From Victivallales bacterium (GTDB taxonomy: Bacteria > Verrucomicrobiota > Lentisphaeria > Victivallales > SZUA-371): DNA of 9,351 nucleotides. The translations under genes were made by a program, and so were the position numbers. The notes below the pieces were generated by a model, which had not been told where the DNA came from, made no database searches, and saw only the letters and a program-made list of their open reading frames with translations. This document shows, one piece after another, positions 1 through 5,861 of the stretch. The stretch is taken from contig JAQUZV010000064.1 of NCBI GenBank assembly GCA_028691155.1, forward strand, positions 1 to 9,351, written 5' to 3'. Position 1 is the stretch's first letter. Every line of letters begins with the position of its first letter.

Positions 1-70
1 TGCGGCCACGCTAAAGCGTTGGCTGCAACGCCGGCGGTAAATTCTGCTGTTGCCGCCTGGCGGCGCGGGG
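1..70. other. Flank downstream of metF with two small hairpins
   Basis: This is the gap beyond the metF stop codon up to the window edge. It holds two inverted repeats. GCCGC/GCGGC with a three-base loop lies at 52-64. GCCACGC/GCGTTGGC with a TAAA loop and one bulged base lies at 5-23. Neither is followed by a T run on either strand, so they are not convincing intrinsic terminators. A plus-strand reading frame runs in from the edge and stops with TAA at 38-40, ending in basic residues (KRWLQRRR). This could be the tail of a convergent gene, but twelve codons are too few to claim it. Confidence 0.3.
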
Positions 71-1498
71 TCAGTTTCCGGGCGGAATATAGTGTTCTTC
101 CAGTTGATCGAGGCTGTTCCGCCACCGGTTCAAGCGCATGATGCGCTGGTGGATGCATTCCCGCTCCGCTACCTCGCAACGCCCCCCCGGACGGGAGCCG
201 CCGCAGGGGCCGTTGCTCAATCCCTTGGGACAGGTGTTGGGGCAGATGAAGCAGGTTTCCGGCAACCGGCACCGCTCGCAGCGCGAACAACCGACCAGGA
301 GACGTTTGGCGTAATAATGTTCGTCCGGCGACTGCCGTCCGGCGTGGGCGAACATGAATCGGCTCAACTCGTAGTAATAACGTTCCCAGCGGGACACCGT
401 CGGCAGTTGGGCATGATTGACCGGCGGCGCCGTTTCGGGGTGGGCGGAGGCGAACAATTTGTTGAACAGATAAAAACGGTGCGGATAGGGGGCCATTTCC
501 GCCCGGGCCAGATGTTCGTGGTAGGCTTTGCTCCAGTCATCGAAATGCTGGAATTCCTCCAGTGCTTCACTGATTCTGGCGGCGGCGATTCGGATTTTGT
601 CGGGGCGTTCCACGCCGGAAATCTGAATTCCGTTGTAACCGAGCAGCCGGCACCCGGCGGCCTGAAGCTGCAGCCGCCGCCATTGGGCGGCTTCGAACTG
701 GGTGAACGAGTATTTGAGTTCATTCTGCAGAATGATCTGAAAATCGGGGGAAATCCGGATACCGGGAATTTTGCCGGCGGCAATGCTCTCGAATTTTTCC
801 GGGGTCAGCATCATCAGTCGGGCAATACCGGGCAGGTTCAGGCCGCGGTTGCTCAGGTACCAGCGCAATTCCTGAAATTTCAGCATATCCCAACCGAAAT
901 TGGCCACAAAGAATTCCGCGCCGCAATTGATCTTCTTAACCAGTTTGAAATACTGTCCGAACAGCTCGTCCGGCGTGTATTTGAACGGATTGACGGCCCC
1001 GCCGACAAACAGTTCCTCGGGATAACCGGTATGGGCGAAATGAATGGCATTGACGCTGTCGCAGTAGTGCCGGGCCGCGGTTTGCCGCGACTCTTCTCCC
1101 GGCGCGGCATTGCCGGAGACCAATAACAGATTGTGCATGCCGGCGTGGTGGCAGAGTTTCAGATTGTCGCGCATATTGCGCGACGTGCAGTCGCGGCCGC
1201 TGAGGATGTAGAGGTGCCGGTCCCGTTCCCCGGGCGCCAGCGCGGCGGTAAAATCGCAGATATGGGCGGTGTCGGCGGCGGTATACTTGTCGGTAATGGC
1301 CAATCCGGCCGGAAGTGCGGTAATGGCGGACACTGCGAATTCGGTTTCCTGCAACCTCTCCGCCGCGGCTTTCATATCGGCTTGCCGCGAGGGGGTGTTA
1401 ATCTCGAACAGCAGGAAAAATTCTCCGCTGCCGAGGCGCGTTCTGAACCGGTTGCGATTCGGTTCGAAATTCATTTCAAGCTGAATGCCGGACTCCAT
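71..1498 (-). CDS. metF: Methylenetetrahydrofolate reductase with MTHFR_C (MetV-type) tail
   Basis: The 475-residue product is a predicted cytoplasmic protein. The MetF family reduces 5,10-methylene-THF to 5-methyl-THF, feeding methionine synthesis or acetyl-CoA-pathway chemistry. Residues about 25-315 look like the MetF TIM barrel: FEIN with the conserved Glu32, then LVSGN at 127-130, FVGGAVNPF at 164-172, GAEFFVANFGWD at 193-204 and IPGIRISPDF at 244-253. The tail carries nine cysteines (404, 407, 410, 416, 419, 423, 432, 441, 448) and NGPCGG, as in the MTHFR_C/MetV domain, which probably binds metal or Fe-S. Two usual active-site positions differ: TGD is SGN (Asn130) and ITQ is VAN (Asn200). 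I chose the ATG at 1498 because GGGGAG lies ten bases upstream and the family homology begins there. The reading frame stays open further upstream, but that part is antisense-like and overlaps the previous gene. The membrane-protein gene ends five bases upstream, so the two are probably co-transcribed and coupled. Family is secure; exact activity is less so. Confidence 0.87.
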   Translation of the reverse strand: MESGIQLEMNFEPNRNRFRTRLGSGEFFLLFEINTPSRQADMKAAAERLQETEFAVSAITALPAGLAITDKYTAADTAHICDFTAALAPGERDRHLYILSGRDCTSRNMRDNLKLCHHAGMHNLLLVSGNAAPGEESRQTAARHYCDSVNAIHFAHTGYPEELFVGGAVNPFKYTPDELFGQYFKLVKKINCGAEFFVANFGWDMLKFQELRWYLSNRGLNLPGIARLMMLTPEKFESIAAGKIPGIRISPDFQIILQNELKYSFTQFEAAQWRRLQLQAAGCRLLGYNGIQISGVERPDKIRIAAARISEALEEFQHFDDWSKAYHEHLARAEMAPYPHRFYLFNKLFASAHPETAPPVNHAQLPTVSRWERYYYELSRFMFAHAGRQSPDEHYYAKRLLVGCSRCERCRLPETCFICPNTCPKGLSNGPCGGSRPGGRCEVAERECIHQRIMRLNRWRNSLDQLEEHYIPPGN

Positions 1499-1503
1499 GG
1501 GAC

Positions 1504-2574
1504 CTACTCTCCCCGGCGTGACGAACGGCGGCCGAGCAGAAAGAAAATTCCGCAGGAAATGTTGGCAAAAATAATCAGCGAAGTGAAGAACAATGCCGTG
1601 GCGCCGGCCTGCGTTCCCGTGGCGCCGCACGCCTCGACGAATTTGATGATGGTGTAATCACGAAAACCGACACCGGACGGGGTGAACGGAATCAGACCCG
1701 CGATATTGCCGAGAATCACCCCGGTCACCAGCGCCAGCGGCTTGACGATCTTGACCCCCAGTCCCATGGCCAGGCAGAAGACCACCGCCACCAGATTCAG
1801 GTGCACCAGAAAAACACTGATGATCACCGTATTGAAGACCAGGCGCGGATTGTGGCGGTAAATGTCGATGGCCGCCGTGGTTCGGGCGAAAGAACCGTGA
1901 CTGATGCGGTTGGCCAGATTGATCCCCCAACGGATCAGGGGAATTTTTTCCAGTTGCCGGTGCATGAACATGACAAAACAGGCGGCCAGTCCGGCTAGAC
2001 ATAAAGCCAGAATTCCGACAATCAGCAGGCACTTGCCCCGATAGATCAGCTGCGGATCGTGGCTCAGTCCGCACATGGCGTACAATTCCGGCGCATTGAT
2101 CGACATCAGCAGCGGAATGGAAACCAACGTCAGAATAATAGCCAGCACAAACAACGCAATCATCCCGACGATCCGGTCCATCAGGACGGTGAACGCGCCT
2201 TCAACCTTGGTCCCTTTGGCCGCATGTCCGGCGAGAAAACCGATTTTGACCAGATCGCCGCCGATGGCCCCGCCGGGAATTACCAGCGAACAGAAGAACG
2301 CTTTCATGGTCAGCGACACCGCGTCCCACAACGTCAGCCGGAAATTGAGCACCCGGGCCAACAGGTACCAGCGCCAGGCCCCCACGAACAGAAGGAGGTA
2401 ATAGAGGCATACCGCCGGAACCAGCCAGATGAACCTGAAATGGTCCAGATTATGGATGATATCGGACATCTTGTCATGAAAAAGGTAATAGATCAGTCCG
2501 GCGCCGAGCGCCAGTTGAAAAATGTACCAGACGACTTTTGGGGCATATTGTCGTCTACTGCCGTTATTTGCCAT
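1504..2574 (-). CDS. LPG_synthase_TM / flippase-like integral membrane protein
   Basis: The 356-residue polytopic inner-membrane protein belongs to the UPF0104/LPG_synthase_TM family (the membrane half of MprF, also AglD-like proteins). About eight hydrophobic segments are visible, near 12-32, 47-66, 86-105, 133-156, 181-204, 247-272, 280-296 and 322-347. Family hallmarks are GAWRWYLLAR at 65-74, PGGAIGGDLVKIGFLA at 100-115, MDRIVGM at 132-138 and PFTPSGVGFRD at 296-306. The soluble lysyl-transferase domain of full MprF is absent, so lipid or glycolipid translocation is likelier than lysine transfer; the substrate cannot be read from the sequence. I prefer the ATG at 2574 because GAGGA sits just upstream at good spacing. 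An ATG at 2607 would add 11 mostly charged residues but has a poorer site. It is the first gene of a unit with metF, and its last codons contain metF's ribosome-binding site. Confidence 0.86.
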   Translation of the reverse strand: MANNGSRRQYAPKVVWYIFQLALGAGLIYYLFHDKMSDIIHNLDHFRFIWLVPAVCLYYLLLFVGAWRWYLLARVLNFRLTLWDAVSLTMKAFFCSLVIPGGAIGGDLVKIGFLAGHAAKGTKVEGAFTVLMDRIVGMIALFVLAIILTLVSIPLLMSINAPELYAMCGLSHDPQLIYRGKCLLIVGILALCLAGLAACFVMFMHRQLEKIPLIRWGINLANRISHGSFARTTAAIDIYRHNPRLVFNTVIISVFLVHLNLVAVVFCLAMGLGVKIVKPLALVTGVILGNIAGLIPFTPSGVGFRDYTIIKFVEACGATGTQAGATALFFTSLIIFANISCGIFFLLGRRSSRRGE

Positions 2575-2724
2575 TACTTCCTCGCGTTTATCCTTGCAGT
2601 TTCCCATAAATCAGTAATCTACCACCTGTTTTTTTAGATATATAGTGCTATTTTAATTTAAATTTGGATTTTTTTAACTCTTATTGAAAACCGGACGGGC
2701 AGATCCGGGGAAGCTGACGGTGTG
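2575..2724. promoter_or_regulatory. Divergent AT-rich promoter region
   Basis: This gap separates the divergent flippase-like gene and ymdB. The part from about 2608 to 2690 is strikingly AT-rich against its surroundings. It holds two seven-T runs (2629-2635, 2669-2675), a TATATA that reads on both strands (2639-2644) and a perfect palindrome AATTTAAATT (2655-2664). TATAGT at 2641-2646 is a possible plus-strand -10 box for ymdB, and the overlapping TATATA could serve the minus strand, but I see no good -35 box for either. CCGGA/TCCGG (2691-2695 and 2704-2708) is a small inverted repeat just ahead of the ymdB ribosome-binding site. Promoter function is inferred from position and composition. 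Confidence 0.45.
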
Positions 2725-3510
2725 ATGAATCTTTTGTTTATCGGTGATGTTGTGGGAAAAGGCGGCCGCAAGGCGCTGGCCGAACAGGTGCCGGAACTGC
2801 GGCGGGAGTTCAATTGCAGTTTTTGTATTGCCAATGGAGAGAATTCCGCCGCCGGAGTGGGATTGAGTACGTCCTGCGTTGCCGATTTGTCCAATTATGT
2901 GGATGTCATCACCTCGGGCGACCATGTCTGGGACCAGAAGAATTTTGAACGGGAAATCCGCCAGTTCAGTCAGGTGTTGCGTCCGGCCAATTTCAGCGCC
3001 ATGCAGCCGGGACGCGGATTCGGGGTTTTTCGCAACAAGGGCGGCGGCGAGGTGGCGGTCATCAATTTGCTGGGTAAGGTTTTCGTGCGGGAAAGTGCTT
3101 ACTGCCCGTTCGAAACGGTCGACAGAATTTTGCAGCAACTGCCGCCTATGATAAAGACCATTGTGGTGGATTTTCACGCCGAAGCCACCAGCGAAAAGGC
3201 GGCCATGGGGCATTTTCTCGACGGAAGGGTGACTGCGGTGCTCGGTACCCACACCCATGTTCAGACCGCCGACGCCAAAATTCTGCCCGGCGGAACGGCA
3301 TTCATTTCCGATGTCGGGATGACCGGGGCGGAATATTCGATCCTCGGCCGGGAAGTGGAGGCGGTGATCCACAAGTTTCGCACCGGAATGCCGATGCGGC
3401 TGCCGGTGGTCGAGAAGGGCATTCGACTCGATGCCGTGGTGATTTCCTACGATATGAATACCGGCAAGGCCACGGCCATTCATCCCGTGTCCCGGATGAG
3501 CGGAGTGTAG
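2725..3510 (+). CDS. ymdB: YmdB-family metallophosphoesterase
   Basis: The 261-residue protein matches the TIGR00282/YmdB family in length and order of motifs. Characterised members are binuclear-metal phosphodiesterases acting on 2',3'-cyclic nucleotides; the Bacillus protein affects biofilm and motility. Metal ligands visible are Asp8 (IGDVVG), Glu39 and Asn40 (NGENSAAGVG), His67, His151 (DFHAEATSEK), and His176 and His178 (LGTHTHVQT). The usual GNH motif reads GDH (Asp66-His67), so the bridging Asn is Asp. There is no signal peptide, so it is cytoplasmic. The ATG at 2725 matches the family N-terminus (MNLLFIGD). The GTG just before it, at 2722, is also possible and is better spaced from GGGGA at 2707-2711. 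It is the first gene of a probable ymdB-nadC-ruvA-aldolase unit, with nadC 59 bases downstream. Confidence 0.9.
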   Translation: MNLLFIGDVVGKGGRKALAEQVPELRREFNCSFCIANGENSAAGVGLSTSCVADLSNYVDVITSGDHVWDQKNFEREIRQFSQVLRPANFSAMQPGRGFGVFRNKGGGEVAVINLLGKVFVRESAYCPFETVDRILQQLPPMIKTIVVDFHAEATSEKAAMGHFLDGRVTAVLGTHTHVQTADAKILPGGTAFISDVGMTGAEYSILGREVEAVIHKFRTGMPMRLPVVEKGIRLDAVVISYDMNTGKATAIHPVSRMSGV

Positions 3511-3559
3511 AAAAAAAGGGTGAAAGAAGTTATATTGCGGCAGCAAAATAGGATAAAGA

Positions 3560-3566
3560 AGGTGAT
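3560..3566 (+). promoter_or_regulatory. Strong nadC ribosome-binding site
   Basis: AGGTGAT lies three bases before the nadC ATG at 3570 and matches seven consecutive bases of the canonical anti-Shine-Dalgarno complement. It fixes the nadC start. The 59-base spacer it sits in (3511-3569) is A-rich and has no clear promoter or terminator, so read-through from ymdB is possible. Confidence 0.7.
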
Positions 3567-3569
3567 AAC

Positions 3570-4451
3570 ATGACGACAATTGCAGGTAAATTAACGGAAA
3601 TCAACTGGGATCGGGTGGATGCGCTGATCGCGCTGGCGCTGGAAGAAGACCTCGGCGACAGTGGCGATACCACGACCGACTCCGTTATTCCTCCCAGAAT
3701 CAACGCCACCGCGGTCTTTCTGGCCAAAGAAGATTGTGTGGCGGCCGGATTGGATGTGGCGGCCCGGGTTTTTACCGCCATCGACGGTTGTTGCGGGTGG
3801 GAATCGCTGGTCGATGACGGCGATTTTTGCCCTCGGGGTACGATTATGGCCGAGGTGCACGGTCCGGCGCGGGCACTGTTGACCGGGGAACGCACGGCAT
3901 TGAACTTTTTGCAGCGTCTGTGCGGTGTGGCCACCGTTTCCCGTCGCTACGCCGAGGCGGTTGCCGGTACCGGAACGCAGATTCTCGACACCCGCAAGAC
4001 CACTCCCGGTTGGCGAAATCTGGAAAAATACGCGGTTGTCGCCGGCGGCGCCACCAATCACCGCATCGGCTTGTTCGACCGGATCATGATTAAGGACAAT
4101 CATCGCGAATTGGCCGGACTGGAAGGCGAAAAGGGGATCACCCGTTCGGTGCAGCGGGCGCGGGACATGTTTCCCGATCTCGAAATCGAAGTCGAGGCCG
4201 ATACCCTGGCTGACGTCCGCGAAGCGATTGCCACGGGGGCGGAATATGTGCTGCTCGACAATATGAGCAATGAAGATATGGCCGAAGCGGTCAAAATCAA
4301 TGCGGGGCGGGCCAAACTGGAGGCCAGCGGCGGCATTACGCTGGAACGGCTGCCGTCGATTGCCGCTCTGGGCGTCGATTACATCTCTTCGGGCGCCTTG
4401 ACCCATTCGGTCAAATCCGCCGATATTTCCATGGACATCAAACTGGCCTGA
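3570..4451 (+). CDS. nadC: Quinolinate phosphoribosyltransferase (nicotinate-nucleotide pyrophosphorylase, carboxylating)
   Basis: NadC converts quinolinate and PRPP to nicotinate mononucleotide, CO2 and pyrophosphate in de novo NAD synthesis; it is a cytoplasmic dimer or hexamer. The 293-residue length is normal for the family. The N-terminal open-faced sandwich domain (about 1-115) has EEDLGDSGDTTTD at 25-37. The barrel carries ERTALNFLQRLCGVAT at 107-122, DTRKTTPG at 140-147 (Arg142, Lys143), HRIGLFD at 164-170, IKDNH at 174-178, EVEAD at 207-211, LLDN at 228-231 and EASGGI at 251-256. All usual quinolinate and PRPP contacts appear present. The start is set by the strong ribosome-binding site three bases upstream. 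No nadA or nadB lies in the window, so the rest of the pathway is elsewhere. ruvA follows after 32 bases, probably on the same transcript. Confidence 0.96.
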   Translation: MTTIAGKLTEINWDRVDALIALALEEDLGDSGDTTTDSVIPPRINATAVFLAKEDCVAAGLDVAARVFTAIDGCCGWESLVDDGDFCPRGTIMAEVHGPARALLTGERTALNFLQRLCGVATVSRRYAEAVAGTGTQILDTRKTTPGWRNLEKYAVVAGGATNHRIGLFDRIMIKDNHRELAGLEGEKGITRSVQRARDMFPDLEIEVEADTLADVREAIATGAEYVLLDNMSNEDMAEAVKINAGRAKLEASGGITLERLPSIAALGVDYISSGALTHSVKSADISMDIKLA

Positions 4452-4483
4452 CCGGCCGGACCAGCGAAAGCGAACGGAACATT

Positions 4484-5098
4484 ATGATTGCCAGAATCAA
4501 AGGGGTGTTGCTGGAAGCGGAATTTACCGCGATTGTGGTGGATGTGCACGGCGTGGGCTATCTGTTGTCCATTCCGATCAGTACCTTCGACCGGCTGCCG
4601 CAACCCGGCGGCGAAGTGGAACTCTTTGTCATTACCCATGTTCGCGAGGATGCGATTGCGCTGTTCGGTTTTGCCACCCGGGAAGAGAAGCAGTTGTTCG
4701 AACTGTTGACCAACGTCAATGGGATCGGTCCGCGCCTGGCGCTCAATATTCTGAGCAGTCTGCCGGTAGCGTCGTTCTGCAGTGCCGTGACCAATTCCGA
4801 TCTCAAAACGTTGAGCCGGATCAGCGGCGTCGGTAAAAAAACGGCCGAGCGGCTGGTGGTCGAACTGCGGGATAAACTGGCCAAAATGGCGTTGGGCGGC
4901 ACTGTGGCCGCTCCGGCGGCCACCGCCCCGGATCATATCCGCGCGGCGGCGGAAGATGCGATCCTGGCCTTGGAACAGCTCGGATTCCGGCGTGAGGGGA
5001 TTCAGAAGACGATGGAACAGTTGCTGGAAGCGCTCGAACCGCAGGAATGTTCGGCGGAAAACCTGATCCGCAAGGCCTTGCAGCAGTTGAACCGCTAA
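4484..5098 (+). CDS. ruvA: Holliday junction DNA helicase subunit RuvA
   Basis: RuvA binds four-way DNA junctions as a tetramer and loads the RuvB motor for branch migration in recombination repair. The 204-residue length is typical. Domain I (about 1-63) is the OB fold, starting MIARIKG and carrying the acidic pin Glu55-Asp56 in HVREDAIALFGF. Domain II (about 65-140) has two helix-hairpin-helix motifs, VNGIGPRLALNIL at 78-90 and ISGVGKKTAERLV at 113-125. An Ala/Pro-rich linker (140-149) leads to the RuvB-binding domain III (150-204), with ALEQLGFRREGI. The ATG at 4484 matches the family start; the ribosome-binding site is weak (GGAA). Neither ruvB nor ruvC is adjacent: nadC precedes it and a class II aldolase follows. 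Confidence 0.96.
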   Translation: MIARIKGVLLEAEFTAIVVDVHGVGYLLSIPISTFDRLPQPGGEVELFVITHVREDAIALFGFATREEKQLFELLTNVNGIGPRLALNILSSLPVASFCSAVTNSDLKTLSRISGVGKKTAERLVVELRDKLAKMALGGTVAAPAATAPDHIRAAAEDAILALEQLGFRREGIQKTMEQLLEALEPQECSAENLIRKALQQLNR

Positions 5099-5175
5099 GC
5101 CGCGTCTACTGCAACCGGCCGCCTCAACCGGAGATTAAGATGAAAATGGAAACGGAAGCGGGGAGATATTGCACC

Positions 5176-5820
5176 ATGACGGACGACCACCTTGCGATCA
5201 GGCGGGAAATCGCCGGCTTTATGCGTCGCCTTTACCGGCAACGGCTGACCACCGCTTCCGGCGGCAATATCTCGGTTCGGTGCGGCGATATGGTGTTGAT
5301 TACTCCCTCCGGCACCGACAAGGGACGGCTGCGCGCCGATCAGGTCGGTATGATCAACCTCGACGGCACTCCGGTGGCGGACAGCTCCGATCGCTTGTCG
5401 ATGGAAACCGGTCTGCATCTGGCGGTTTATCGCTGCCGTCCGGATATTGCCGCCATTGTTCATGCCCATCCGCCGTTGACCTGCGCCTTTGCCGCGGCCG
5501 CGATTAAACTGGAAACCGCTTTTTTATCCGAACCTTATGCGTTGCTGGGGGACGTTGCCACGGCGGAATATGCGTTGATGGGATCGCCCGAGCTGGCGGC
5601 CCATACCGCGGCGGCGGCGGTTCGGGCCAACGCGGTGCTGATGCGCAATCACGGCGCCCTGACGGTCGGCGGAACCCTGCTGGAGGCGTTCGACCGCATG
5701 GAGGTGCTGGAGAATGCCGCCATGGTCAACTGGCAATTACGGCAACTGCCGCCGGAACAGCACCATCGGCTTACCGCCGATGAACTGCGGGAAATCGACC
5801 GTCTGATGCAGCGGCGGTAA
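5176..5820 (+). CDS. Class II aldolase/adducin family protein (FucA-like)
   Basis: The 214-residue product matches FucA-type zinc aldolases in length. Such enzymes cleave sugar 1-phosphates to dihydroxyacetone phosphate and an aldehyde; relatives include MtnB dehydratase and epimerases. Visible motifs are SGGNISVR at 28-35 (phosphate loop), LITPSGTDKG at 41-50, the catalytic Glu77 in SMETGLHLAVY, zinc ligands His96 and His98 (VHAHPP), and the third ligand His159 (MRNHGAL). The active site looks complete, but the substrate is not readable. Two starts are plausible: ATG 5176, with GGGGAG ten bases upstream and a good match to the FucA N-terminus, or ATG 5140, with GGAG six bases upstream, adding 12 residues. 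It is the last gene of its unit, 41 to 77 bases after ruvA depending on start, and is followed at once by a terminator hairpin. Confidence 0.88.
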   Translation: MTDDHLAIRREIAGFMRRLYRQRLTTASGGNISVRCGDMVLITPSGTDKGRLRADQVGMINLDGTPVADSSDRLSMETGLHLAVYRCRPDIAAIVHAHPPLTCAFAAAAIKLETAFLSEPYALLGDVATAEYALMGSPELAAHTAAAAVRANAVLMRNHGALTVGGTLLEAFDRMEVLENAAMVNWQLRQLPPEQHHRLTADELREIDRLMQRR

Positions 5821-5861
5821 ATCCGCCGCCAAGCGTGACCGGAGCGTCGGATTTATTTTTT
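5821..5861 (+). terminator. Intrinsic terminator at convergent junction
   Basis: The 32 bases between the aldolase stop and the uvrC stop form an imperfect hairpin. ATCCG at 5821-5825 pairs with CGGAT at 5848-5852. After one C/T mismatch, CGC at 5827-5829 pairs with GCG at 5844-5846. The plus-strand tail is TTATTTTTT (5853-5861), as expected of a Rho-independent terminator. The T run lies inside the last codons of uvrC (two Lys codons and the stop). In the minus direction the same stem is followed only by TTTA, so termination of uvrC is less certain. Confidence 0.7.

Noticed and set aside
2..40. Possible C-terminal tail of a plus-strand gene ending at TAA 38-40
   Set aside because: Twelve codons with a basic end are suggestive of a convergent gene but cannot be told from chance without sequence to the left.
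50..1126. Long plus-strand open frame opposite metF (358 codons)
   Set aside because: It lies fully antisense to a gene with clear family motifs, its product is low in recognisable motifs, and long antisense frames are expected in GC-rich codon use.
2629..2675. T7 runs in the flippase-ymdB gap as terminators
   Set aside because: No GC-rich stem precedes either run, and both flanking genes start, rather than end, at this gap.
2674..3579. Minus-strand open frame of 301 codons opposite ymdB
   Set aside because: Antisense shadow of ymdB; the product is rich in His, Arg and Gly with no recognisable domain, and it would run across the divergent promoter gap.
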